A stretch of DNA of 11,785 nt from an uncultured Bacteroidales bacterium (GTDB lineage: Bacteria > Bacteroidota > Bacteroidia > Bacteroidales > F082). The stretch is taken from NCBI GenBank assembly GCA_937902805.1, contig CALEMB010000191.1, positions 1-11,785 on the forward strand, given 5' to 3'. Positions 4,952 to 11,785 of the stretch are shown here, one piece after another. Both the position numbers and the translations under genes were made by a program. Under the pieces are notes generated by a model, which was given only the letters and a program-made list of their open reading frames with translations, did not search any database and was not told where the DNA came from. Numbering within the stretch: position 1 is the stretch's first letter; each line of letters begins with the position of its first letter.

Positions 4952-7900
4952 ATGAGCAAACTAAAAGTCAATAAGGGAATCATCAGCGGAAGCATCCAGC
5001 ATCAAAAGATTGTCTGGGCGGTTGTCGCGATCATCGTGGGCTTTGGCATCTATGCCCTTGTGGACATGAAGAAGGACGAGTTTCCCGCTTTCACCATCCG
5101 TCAGGGCATTGTGGCGGGCATCTATCCTGGGGCCAACTCCGAAGAGGTGGAAAGCCAACTCACCGAACCTTTGGAAGAGCTACTTTTTGTCATGCCTGAA
5201 GTGGACCGCAAAAACACCTATTCCGTTACCAAGGAAGGCATGTGTTATGTTTATGTCGCCCTTGACGAGTCGGTGAAAGACAAGGATGTGGCTTGGTCGA
5301 GGATTAGGCATAAGATCAACGAAGCCAAAGCTTTGAATTTTCCTGTGGGCGTGTTGGCCATTGCCGTGATTGACGACTTTGGCAACACTTCTTCCCTGCT
5401 CATCGCCATGGAATCGGCTGACAAGACCTACCGCGAGATGCACGAATATACTGACGACCTTTCTCATCGTCTGCGCGACATTCCAGAAATGGGCAATGTC
5501 CGTGTGATGGGCGAGCAAAACGAAGAAATCGCCGTCACCATCGACAAGGAAAAGCTGTCGTTTTATGGCATCAGCCCCAACACCTTGATGCTGCATTATG
5601 CCTCGCAAGGTCTGCTGACCACCACGGGCACCATGGAAACCGAGACCTTCGACCTGCCGTTGCACATCGAGAATCCCGTTGTTTCGGAGCAAGAACTTGA
5701 AGAACAAATCATCTATTCCGACGCAGCAGGCAACACCGTCCGCTTGCGCGACGTGGCCACCGTCGAACGCCGCATGGCGGAACCCTCAAAGGTGGTGAAC
5801 TTCAACGGCCACAATGCCATCATTATTTCCGTCGAGATGCGCAAAGGCTACAACATCGTGGCTTTTGGCAGGTCGGTGGAAAAGGTGCTTTCCGAATTCA
5901 GGGAGACCCTGCCCGACAGCGTGCAGATGTACCGCATCACTGACCAACCCAAGGTGGTGCAAAAGTCGGTCAATAGTTTCCTCCGCGACCTGCTCATCTC
6001 CATGATCGTCGTCATCGTGGTGATGCTACTGCTCTTCCCCTTCCGCACGGCACTTATCGCCAGTTCGGGCTTGCCCATCTGCACTGCTTTCAGCATTGGG
6101 ATGATGTATCTCTTTGGCATTGAGTTGAACACAGTTACCTTGGCGGCACTCATCGTCGTACTCGGCATGATTGTGGACGACTCCATCATCAACATCGACG
6201 GCTATATAGACAAGCTGAGCCAAGGCTACAAACCCTTTGATGCTGCTGTGAACAGTGCCAAAGAGCTGTTTATGCCCATGTTCATCGCCACGGCTGCCAT
6301 TGCCTGCATGTTCTTCCCAATGACGCGTATCATCACGGGGCCTTTGGGCGAGTTCGTGCAACTCTTCCCTTGGACCGTGGCCTTTTCACTGATGGCATCT
6401 TTGGCCTACGCTATGCTCGTCATCCCTTCTTTGGAAATCCTGTTTATCAAACCAGGTGACAAGCCTAAGCATAACGGATTCCTAAAGGCACAGATGAAGT
6501 TTTTCGCCTTGCTGCAAAACCTTTATGACAAGCTGCAAAGTCACTGCTTCAAACACCCGCATTTCACCATCTGGATGGGCATCGGATCCATTGCATTGGG
6601 TATCTTCATGTTCCTCGCCTTGAACGTGCAAATGATGCCCATGGCCGAACGAGACTGTTTCGCGGTAGAAATCCGTCTGCCCGAAGGCAGCAGCCTCGAA
6701 GCCACCACACGTATCAGCGACTCGTTGCAGAAAATGATGCTTGACGACAAGCGCGTTACTTCCGTCACGGCCTTCATCGGCGAAACGGCACCGCGTTTCC
6801 ATGTTACCTACTCCCCCAGCATCCCCGCCTCCAACCTGTCGCAACTCATCGTCAACACCACCTCGAAACAAACCACCGAAGACCTTCTGAAAGAGTGGGA
6901 CGAGAAGTATTCCTATTACTTCCCCGAGGCTTACGTGCGCTTCCGACAATTGGATTATCAAGCGGTTTCGACACCTGTGGAAGTCTATGTCTATGGAGAC
7001 GACTACACCAAAACCGCTCCCGTGGCGCAGCAAATCAAGGACTACATGCTCACCTTGGACAAGGAGCTTCGTTGGGTGCATTCCGACTATGACGAGTTCC
7101 TGCCTTCGGTGAAAGTGACGATGAAACCTGAAGAATGCGCCCGTCTCGGCATCACCAAGGGTATTCTCTCGCTCGACCTCGCCGGTAGCCTCAACGGACA
7201 GCCGCTGACCACCGTCTGGGAAGGCAACCGCAGCCTGCCCGTCAGGTTGTATGCGGAAAAGAACTACAACCCCAACGACTACGAGACCATTGAGAACCAA
7301 CTGATTCCCACGATGGTACCTGGTACCAACGTGCCACTCCGACAAGTTGCCGACATCAGTCCCGACTGGCATCCAGCTTGCTTGATACATCGCAATGGCA
7401 AGAATGCCATCACCGTGGCCGCCGACATGAAATTCTGGAAGCCGCAGACGGTGAGCATGAAAAAGATACAAACCTATATCGACACGGAAGTGCTGCCCAA
7501 CCTGCCTGAAGGGGTGAGCATCGAATACGGCGGCCTGTCGTCGCTCAACACCAAAGTCATCCCGCAACTCCTGAAGAGTTTGATTGCTGCCATTTTGGTG
7601 CTGTTGGTTTTTCTGGTCGCCTATTTCAAGAAGTTGAACTTGGCTATACTCACCTTGGGTTCCAGCACCTTGTGCATGTTTGGTGCTTTCTTCGGCGAGT
7701 GGCTCTTCGGCCTCGATTTCGGAATGACCTCCCTGTTGGGCGTAGTGAGTCTTATCGGCATCATCATGCGAAATGGCATTGTGATGTACGAATACGCCGA
7801 GACGCTTCGTACCGACGAAGGCTTACCCACCAAGGAAGCCGCCATGAAAGCCGGTAGCCGCCGTATGAGGCCCATTTTCCTCACTTCGGCCACCACTGCC

Positions 7901-8050
7901 TTGGGTGTGCTGCCGATGATCATCTCGCGTAACCCGCTTTGGATGCCCATGGGCGTGGTCATCTGCTTTGGTGTGGTGCTTTCTATGGTGATTATTCTGG
8001 CCGTAATGCCGGTGATGTATTGGCTAATATTTAGAACTAGCAAGTCATGA
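4952..8050 (+). CDS. RND family efflux transporter, inner-membrane permease
   Basis: The 1032-residue protein is a full-length AcrB-type (ACR_tran) pump driven by the proton gradient. Two repeats are visible: TM1 at ~18-38, a periplasmic loop to ~340, TM2-6 at ~345-500, TM7 at ~541-560, a second loop to ~870 and TM8-12 at ~873-1028. The proton-relay pair D409 and D410 lies in GMIVDDSIINID of TM4, matching AcrB D407/D408. The AcrB K940 position is R940 here (GIIMRNGIVMYEY). YPGANSEEVESQLTEPLEE near residue 65 is typical of the family. The overall pattern is closer to drug/hydrophobe pumps (HAE) than to metal pumps, but the substrate is unknown. It overlaps the channel gene by four bases (ATGA), indicating translational coupling. 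Confidence 0.95.
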   Translation: MSKLKVNKGIISGSIQHQKIVWAVVAIIVGFGIYALVDMKKDEFPAFTIRQGIVAGIYPGANSEEVESQLTEPLEELLFVMPEVDRKNTYSVTKEGMCYVYVALDESVKDKDVAWSRIRHKINEAKALNFPVGVLAIAVIDDFGNTSSLLIAMESADKTYREMHEYTDDLSHRLRDIPEMGNVRVMGEQNEEIAVTIDKEKLSFYGISPNTLMLHYASQGLLTTTGTMETETFDLPLHIENPVVSEQELEEQIIYSDAAGNTVRLRDVATVERRMAEPSKVVNFNGHNAIIISVEMRKGYNIVAFGRSVEKVLSEFRETLPDSVQMYRITDQPKVVQKSVNSFLRDLLISMIVVIVVMLLLFPFRTALIASSGLPICTAFSIGMMYLFGIELNTVTLAALIVVLGMIVDDSIINIDGYIDKLSQGYKPFDAAVNSAKELFMPMFIATAAIACMFFPMTRIITGPLGEFVQLFPWTVAFSLMASLAYAMLVIPSLEILFIKPGDKPKHNGFLKAQMKFFALLQNLYDKLQSHCFKHPHFTIWMGIGSIALGIFMFLALNVQMMPMAERDCFAVEIRLPEGSSLEATTRISDSLQKMMLDDKRVTSVTAFIGETAPRFHVTYSPSIPASNLSQLIVNTTSKQTTEDLLKEWDEKYSYYFPEAYVRFRQLDYQAVSTPVEVYVYGDDYTKTAPVAQQIKDYMLTLDKELRWVHSDYDEFLPSVKVTMKPEECARLGITKGILSLDLAGSLNGQPLTTVWEGNRSLPVRLYAEKNYNPNDYETIENQLIPTMVPGTNVPLRQVADISPDWHPACLIHRNGKNAITVAADMKFWKPQTVSMKKIQTYIDTEVLPNLPEGVSIEYGGLSSLNTKVIPQLLKSLIAAILVLLVFLVAYFKKLNLAILTLGSSTLCMFGAFFGEWLFGLDFGMTSLLGVVSLIGIIMRNGIVMYEYAETLRTDEGLPTKEAAMKAGSRRMRPIFLTSATTALGVLPMIISRNPLWMPMGVVICFGVVLSMVIILAVMPVMYWLIFRTSKS

Positions 8051-9384
8051 AAAAGCAAATCATTATATTGTACCTGTTGTTATCAGCGGTTGCCTTGTTC
8101 GGTCAGGAAATGCGACTCTCCGTGCAGGATTGTATTGATATGGCCTTGGAGAACAATATTGAACTGAAAAACAGCCAATTGGAGATAGACAAAGCCCGAG
8201 CCACGAAGAAAGAAGCCCAAGCGGCGTATTATCCCACCGTTAAGGCGCAGGCCATTGGTTTTAATGCTTTGCATCCAATGCTCACTTTCGGTATTGACGA
8301 CATCGACAACGCCCAACTGCGGCAAATCCTTTATACGCTGTATGCCGAATATGGCGTCAACATGGGTTTGGACAAAGAATATTCCTTCATACAAAACGGC
8401 ATCATCCTCAATGCCACAGCCATGGAACCGATTTATGCCGGAGGACGCATCCGCAACGGTAACAAGCTCGCCAAATTGGGTATCGAGGCAGCCGAATATC
8501 AATCAAAAGTGAAGGAAGACGAGGTGCGCCTGCAAACGGAATGCCTTTATTGGCAAATCATCGCCTTGGAGGAGAAAAACACCACCTTGGACCACCTCGA
8601 CCGCCTTTTGGACACCTTGGACAAAGACTTGGCGGGGGCCATCGAAGCGGGATTAGCCATGCCCACCGACCAGTATAAGCTCCGTGTGAAGCAAAACGAG
8701 AGCCAGCTCAACCGCAAGAAACTGAACGACGGCATCACCTTGTTGAAGATGGCCTTGGCACAATACATTGGCGCAGACTGGCAGACTATAACCCTCATCG
8801 ACACTCTTGGCCTTGAAACAGAGCCTTCGGCCTATTATCAAGTCGCCGAACAAGCCGTGGCACAACGCAACGAAAGCCACCTGCTCGATCTTTCGTTGAA
8901 AGCCGAAGACCTGAAAAAGAAGATAACCCTCGGTGAAGCCTTGCCTTCGTTGATGGTGGGCGGCAGCGCCAACTACCACACGGTGTTGGAAAACTCGAAG
9001 CCCAACGCCATAGTCTTCGCCATGTTGCAAATACCTATCACCGATTGGCACAAGACTTCGTTCAAACTGAAGAAACACGACCTCGATGCCGAGACAGCCG
9101 CCAACACCCGCCGCGACCTTACCGAAAAAATGCAGCTGCAAACCAACCAAGCTTGGTTCAACCTCGAACAGAGTTGGCTGCGCATCAGCATGGCGCAAAC
9201 CGCCTTACAGGACGCCGAAGCCAACCTGAAAATCACGGAGGACTATTACGAGGCTGGCTTGGTCGCTTTATCAGATGTGCTCGAAGCCCAAACCCTCCTC
9301 AAACAAAGCCGTGATGAACTTACCGACAGCCGCGTGGAGTATCGCGTCAATCTGGTAACTTATAAGCAGCTGACCAGAGATTGA
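8047..9384 (+). CDS. TolC-family outer-membrane efflux channel
   Basis: The 445-residue product is the outer-membrane exit duct of the tripartite pump. A signal peptide (1-19, cleavage FG|Q) precedes two OEP repeats, about 25-215 and 245-440. Each has the expected long amphipathic helices rich in Ala, Leu, Gln and Glu, for example CIDMALENNIELKNSQLEI near 29-47 and the final ALSDVLEAQTLLKQSRDEL near 405-425, a characteristic TolC segment. AMEPIYAGGRIRNGNKLAKLGIE (~125-147) is the usual strand-turn before a helix and contains the common YAGGR motif. The length is normal for Bacteroidota. Start codon overlaps the pump stop. There is no lipobox, so it is not a lipidated OprM-type channel. No terminator is visible in the 63 bases after it. 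Confidence 0.93.
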   Translation: MKKQIIILYLLLSAVALFGQEMRLSVQDCIDMALENNIELKNSQLEIDKARATKKEAQAAYYPTVKAQAIGFNALHPMLTFGIDDIDNAQLRQILYTLYAEYGVNMGLDKEYSFIQNGIILNATAMEPIYAGGRIRNGNKLAKLGIEAAEYQSKVKEDEVRLQTECLYWQIIALEEKNTTLDHLDRLLDTLDKDLAGAIEAGLAMPTDQYKLRVKQNESQLNRKKLNDGITLLKMALAQYIGADWQTITLIDTLGLETEPSAYYQVAEQAVAQRNESHLLDLSLKAEDLKKKITLGEALPSLMVGGSANYHTVLENSKPNAIVFAMLQIPITDWHKTSFKLKKHDLDAETAANTRRDLTEKMQLQTNQAWFNLEQSWLRISMAQTALQDAEANLKITEDYYEAGLVALSDVLEAQTLLKQSRDELTDSRVEYRVNLVTYKQLTRD

Positions 9385-9418
9385 ATTTGCGTAATCCAAC
9401 AATTTTGCATGATTTTTG

Positions 9419-9426
9419 TATTTTTG
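9419..9426 (+). promoter_or_regulatory. -7 box of the DUF2147 gene
   Basis: TATTTTTG is an exact TAnnTTTG match and is followed by CCGCACAAAAT, nearly the same as the sequence at 577-593. No well-spaced TTTG -33 box is seen. Its location between the channel gene and ATG 9448 indicates that the DUF2147 gene is transcribed separately from the efflux operon, with a leader of about 15-20 bases. Confidence 0.5.
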
Positions 9427-9447
9427 CCGCACAAAATACAACTCATC

Positions 9448-9888
9448 ATGACAAAAAAACTCCTTTTCCTACTCTTTTTTGTGGCCACCGCCTCTTTCAG
9501 TCAAGCCCAAGTGAGCAAAATGCTCGGCCAATGGAACACCTTCGACGACAAGACGGGCGAGATGCGCTCGTGTGTCAACATCACAGAAAAAGACGGCACA
9601 TATTACTGTGAAATCATAAAGCTTTACGAGAAAGACACCAACGGACAATACAAAGTGATGCAACCCCCTTACCCCAAAGATTGTGAAGGCGTGGTGGGCA
9701 CACAACTCTTTAAAGAGATGAAAGTCAACGGTGACCATCTCAAAGGCAAGGTCTACGACCCCGAGAGCCTAAAGACCTACTTCGGCAAGATAACCTACAA
9801 AGACAAGACCGACGAACTTGTCTTACGTGGATCGCTAGACAAGGCGGGACTGTTGGGTCGTTCGCAGACTTGGAAACGGAATAAATAA
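9448..9888 (+). CDS. Secreted DUF2147 family protein
   Basis: This 146-residue protein has a signal peptide (1-20, SQA|Q) and a single DUF2147 domain over ~24-146. The family hallmarks are visible: LGQWNTFDDKTGEMRSCVNI near 26-45 followed by YYCEIIKLY, then GKVYDPESLKTYFGKI (100-115), LVLRGSL and the C-terminal LGRSQTWKR (136-144). The domain is a small beta-rich periplasmic or exported fold with no established activity. The frame is open to 9409, but the extra 13 residues would lie across the promoter and precede the signal peptide, so ATG 9448 is preferred. There is no T9SS tail or lipobox, so a soluble periplasmic location is most likely. It converges with the small minus-strand gene at 9928. 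Confidence 0.88.
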   Translation: MTKKLLFLLFFVATASFSQAQVSKMLGQWNTFDDKTGEMRSCVNITEKDGTYYCEIIKLYEKDTNGQYKVMQPPYPKDCEGVVGTQLFKEMKVNGDHLKGKVYDPESLKTYFGKITYKDKTDELVLRGSLDKAGLLGRSQTWKRNK

Positions 9889-9893
9889 ACAAT

Positions 9894-9923
9894 TGTAGAG
9901 ACGCGCCACGGCACGTCTCTACA
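9894..9923. terminator. Hairpin between convergent genes (GTAGAGACG repeat)
   Basis: TGTAGAGACG (9894-9903) pairs perfectly with CGTCTCTACA (9914-9923) around a 10-base loop. It follows the DUF2147 stop codon by five bases and precedes the stop of the minus-strand small gene by four. TGTTTT follows on the plus strand and a TTGTTTATTTATT run on the minus strand, so it may act as a two-way terminator. It is the second copy of the repeat at 2946-2973. Confidence 0.6.
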
Positions 9924-9927
9924 TGTT

Positions 9928-10089
9928 TTAAACATCAAATTTGAATTCGGCATCAAACCAGCCGGTGTCTTCCTTCAAGAGGTCATATTCTTCGCCTGTG
10001 AGGTGGTCTACCACATGCACAGTGCCTTTGATGTCGTCGTAGGTGAAGGTAAACTGTGAGTTTACGTCGTCGTCTTTAGGTACGTCCAT
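9928..10089 (-). CDS. Small acidic protein, 53 residues
   Basis: The frame runs from ATG at 10089 to TAA at 9928 and gives MDVPKDDDVNSQFTFTYDD at the N-terminus and TGWFDAEFKFDV at the C-terminus. It contains 15 acidic residues against 4 lysines and no arginine, and has no signal peptide, membrane segment or Cys. Two things support it as real: codon choice like the neighbouring genes (GAC, ACC, TTC, GGC) and a good promoter (10119-10152) placed to give a short leader. The pattern TFTYDDIKGTVHVVDHLTGEEYDLL suggests strands with a turn and perhaps a small beta fold. I do not recognise the family. It would be a cytoplasmic protein, transcribed alone, and ends against the shared hairpin at 9894-9923. 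Confidence 0.7.
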   Translation of the reverse strand: MDVPKDDDVNSQFTFTYDDIKGTVHVVDHLTGEEYDLLKEDTGWFDAEFKFDV

Positions 10090-10118
10090 TTCAGATGTTA
10101 CTATTGATTTTGAGGGTG

Positions 10119-10152
10119 CAAAACTAATGCTTTTTTTCTTAATGGAAACAAA
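10119..10152 (-). promoter_or_regulatory. Promoter of the 53-residue protein gene
   Basis: On the minus strand, TAGTTTTG (plus 10119-10126) is an exact TAnnTTTG -7 box, and TTTG (plus 10149-10152) lies 22 bases upstream as a -33 box, close to the Bacteroidota norm of about 19-21. Transcription would begin roughly 20-25 bases before the ATG at 10089. It is the only site in the window with both boxes visible. Confidence 0.55.
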
Positions 10153-10198
10153 TTTGCCACAAATCTAATACAAATTGTATTGTCCGTTCTGCCGCTTC

Positions 10199-10274
10199 GC
10201 GTCATTGCGAACGGAGTGAAGCAATCCAGAGAAAGAGCTTGTTGTCTAGACTGCTTCGTGCCTCGCAGTGACGC
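10199..10274. repeat. Long palindromic repeat (TCATTGCG...GCAATCC family)
   Basis: GCGTCATTGCGA (10199-10210) pairs with TCGCAGTGACGC (10263-10274) with one wobble, and GAAGCA (10218-10223) pairs with TGCTTC (10252-10257) inside it. The TCATTGCG and GCAATCC words are shared with the branched element at 3077-3165 at almost the same spacing. It lies between the divergent small gene's promoter and the 3' end of pgi, where the fold may also help to end the pgi transcript. I see nothing else in 10153-10327. Confidence 0.7.
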
Positions 10275-10327
10275 AAAGCATTGCAAAACGATTTACGATA
10301 AGATTGATGTAAGATTTGTTTCTATTA

Positions 10328-11659
10328 TCACAAACCTAATCTTTCATTCAGTTTCTTCGTTTGCTCTTCAAAGCCTTTCTTACCCAATAGCGCGAACATG
10401 TTCTTCTTGTATGCCTCAACGCCAGGTTGGTCGAAAGGATTCACATCCAGCATGTAGCCACTGACGGCGCAGGCCATTTCGAAGAAATAAATCAGCTCGC
10501 CAAGTACCTTCTCCGAGACCTCAGGGATGACAATGCGGATGTTCGGCACGCCACCGTCCTCATGAGCCAACACGGTACCGAGTTCCGCCTTATGGTTCAC
10601 CTCAGAGATGCGTTTTCCAGCGATGTAGTTCAGCTGGTCGAGGTCTTCTTTTTCCATCGGGATGCGAAGCTCGTGGTTGGAGTTTTCGACTGAAATCACC
10701 GTCTCAAAGAGGTTACGCAGACCGTCTTGGATGTATTGACCCATGGAGTGCAAGTCGGTGCTGAAGGTGACTGAGGCGGGGAACACGCCTTTGTGCTGCT
10801 TGCCATGACTCTCGCCATAAAGCTGCTTCCACCATTCGCTGAAATACACCAGACGCGGCTCGTAATTGACCATGATTTCGTTCGTTAAGCCTTGGGCATA
10901 CAGGGCTTGGCGCACCACAGCATATTGCGAGACGGGATTGTCGACAGTCGGGTTGGCCTTGCAATGCTTTTCCATCTCAACAGCACCCTTCACCAAGGCA
11001 CGGATGTCGATGCCCGCCATGGCGATAGGCAGCAGACCCACGGGGGTGAGCACCGAGAAACGGCCACCCACATCGTCGGGGACGATGTATGTCTTGTAGC
11101 CCTTCACGTTGGCCAGTTGTTTCAAGGCACCTTTGGCCTTGTCGGTGATAGCGACGATGCGCGAGGCGGCTTCCTGTTCACCATACTTATTAATAAGGTG
11201 TTGCTTCAGGATGCGGAAGGCGATGGCGGGTTCGGTCGTCGTGCCTGACTTGGAAATCACAGCCATCGAATAGTCCTTCTTGTCCAACACAGTCATCAGG
11301 TCATGGAGATAGTCCTCGCTCATATTGTGACCGGCATAGACGACAAGGGGCTTGTCGCCCGTCAGCGGGGCAAAGTGGTTTTGCAAGGCTTCGATGACAG
11401 CACGGGCGCCCAAATAAGAGCCTCCAATGCCGATGACGACGAAGATTTCGGACTTTTCGCGCAACACAGCGGCGGTCTTTTCGATGTCGGCCAACAAGCT
11501 CTCATCGATTTCGGAAGGCAGGTTCACCCAGCCGAGAAAATCGTTTCCTGCACCAGTCTTTTCGTAAACTGTATTGTAAACCTTTGATATTCTTGATTCT
11601 AACTTTTCTTTGATGTCGTTGTTCAGATATGGCTGAACGTGAGTAAGGTCTATTTTCAT
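10328..11659 (-). CDS. pgi: Glucose-6-phosphate isomerase
   Basis: The 443-residue enzyme interconverts glucose 6-phosphate and fructose 6-phosphate in the cytoplasm (glycolysis and gluconeogenesis). Two SIS-type sugar-phosphate domains are evident. Phosphate-binding motifs are IGIGGSYLGARA (76-87) and SKSGTTTEP (136-144). The PGI signatures are DDVGGRFSVLTPVGLLPIA (195-213) and FFEMACAVSGYMLDVNPFDQ (392-411). Catalytic residues expected from the family are E283 in YGESHGKQHKG, H304 in TDLHSMGQ and K418 in GVEAYKKN. The length fits the short (~445) bacterial type. The frame extends upstream to 11695, but MKIDLTH at 11659 is the typical N-terminus and the extra 12 residues cross the probable promoter. 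It appears monocistronic, and is intact. Confidence 0.97.
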   Translation of the reverse strand: MKIDLTHVQPYLNNDIKEKLESRISKVYNTVYEKTGAGNDFLGWVNLPSEIDESLLADIEKTAAVLREKSEIFVVIGIGGSYLGARAVIEALQNHFAPLTGDKPLVVYAGHNMSEDYLHDLMTVLDKKDYSMAVISKSGTTTEPAIAFRILKQHLINKYGEQEAASRIVAITDKAKGALKQLANVKGYKTYIVPDDVGGRFSVLTPVGLLPIAMAGIDIRALVKGAVEMEKHCKANPTVDNPVSQYAVVRQALYAQGLTNEIMVNYEPRLVYFSEWWKQLYGESHGKQHKGVFPASVTFSTDLHSMGQYIQDGLRNLFETVISVENSNHELRIPMEKEDLDQLNYIAGKRISEVNHKAELGTVLAHEDGGVPNIRIVIPEVSEKVLGELIYFFEMACAVSGYMLDVNPFDQPGVEAYKKNMFALLGKKGFEEQTKKLNERLGL

Positions 11660-11681
11660 AATGTTAGGATTAATAATGCTG

Positions 11682-11689
11682 CGAAGATA
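11682..11689 (-). promoter_or_regulatory. Candidate -7 box of pgi
   Basis: On the minus strand these bases read TATCTTCG, one base from TAnnTTTG, about 22 bases before the pgi ATG. No convincing TTTG -33 box is at the usual distance. The position supports the start at 11659 rather than 11695. Confidence 0.35.
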
Positions 11690-11738
11690 AAACAAAAAGA
11701 GGGAACTTGCATAAAATTTTTAATTCTTTTATCATTAG

Positions 11739-11759
11739 TGTCCACTAAAAAATTGGACG
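11739..11759. other. Possible insertion-sequence end at the window edge
   Basis: TGTCCACTAAAAAATTGGAC followed by G contains GTCCA/TGGAC as a short inverted pair and resembles the terminal repeats of IS3-family (IS150-like) elements, which begin TG and often carry TTGGAC. No transposase sequence lies within the remaining 26 bases, so the call rests on resemblance only. Confidence 0.25.
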
Positions 11760-11785
11760 GTTTAAATTTGAATGTATAACTTAAA

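Noticed and set aside
6482..7567. 361-residue minus-strand frame inside the RND pump gene
   Set aside because: It is antisense to conserved RND sequence; no start context, promoter or domain supports it.
8047..8050. Overlap of the pump and channel genes as a possible frameshift
   Set aside because: ATGA is a normal start/stop overlap of coupled genes; both proteins are complete, and the channel has its own signal peptide.
11660..11695. 12-residue N-terminal extension of pgi
   Set aside because: MKIDLTH at 11659 is the usual start of this family and the extension overlaps the candidate promoter.

Overview
The window looks like a chromosomal segment from a member of the Bacteroidales (phylum Bacteroidota). 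The reasons are: a type IX secretion (Por) sorting tail on a secreted enzyme, signal peptides that would leave Gln at the mature N-terminus, Bacteroidota-type -7 promoter boxes (TAnnTTTG), no Shine-Dalgarno sequences, and a 443-residue glucose-6-phosphate isomerase of the Bacteroidota/Firmicutes length class. Genus cannot be told from the sequence.

Layout. 1-625 has no convincing gene. It holds a nested palindrome, a GTCCC/GGGAC hairpin and a composite repeat, and probably the promoter of a leftward gene outside the window. 626-2935 encodes a secreted homologue of Porphyromonas peptidylarginine deiminase (PPAD): signal peptide, catalytic domain with the full Asp/His/Asp/Asn/Cys set and the two carboxylate-binding arginines, an Ig-like domain, extra beta-rich modules and a T9SS tail. 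2936-3224 carries a repeat hairpin, an intrinsic terminator and a four-stem branched palindrome. 3225-9384 is a probable operon: an unrecognised lipoprotein, then a complete tripartite RND efflux pump (lipoprotein adaptor, inner-membrane RND transporter, TolC-like outer-membrane channel). 9448-9888 is a secreted DUF2147 protein with its own promoter. 9928-10089 (minus strand) is a 53-residue acidic small protein with a good promoter. 10199-10274 is a dispersed palindromic repeat. 10328-11659 (minus strand) is pgi. The last ~45 bases contain a motif that could be the end of an insertion sequence starting at the window edge.

How the parts work together. The PPAD-like enzyme should be exported by Sec, moved across the outer membrane by T9SS, and convert C-terminal peptidyl-arginine to citrulline outside the cell. 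The adaptor, pump and channel would assemble into one envelope-spanning exporter of unknown substrate. pgi is central metabolism.

The most unusual points are the PPAD homologue with its extended architecture, and a family of composite intergenic repeats (GGGAC/GAGAC words in inverted arrangement, sometimes around a REP-like core) that sits just upstream of three genes here, including 5' of two cistrons inside the efflux operon.
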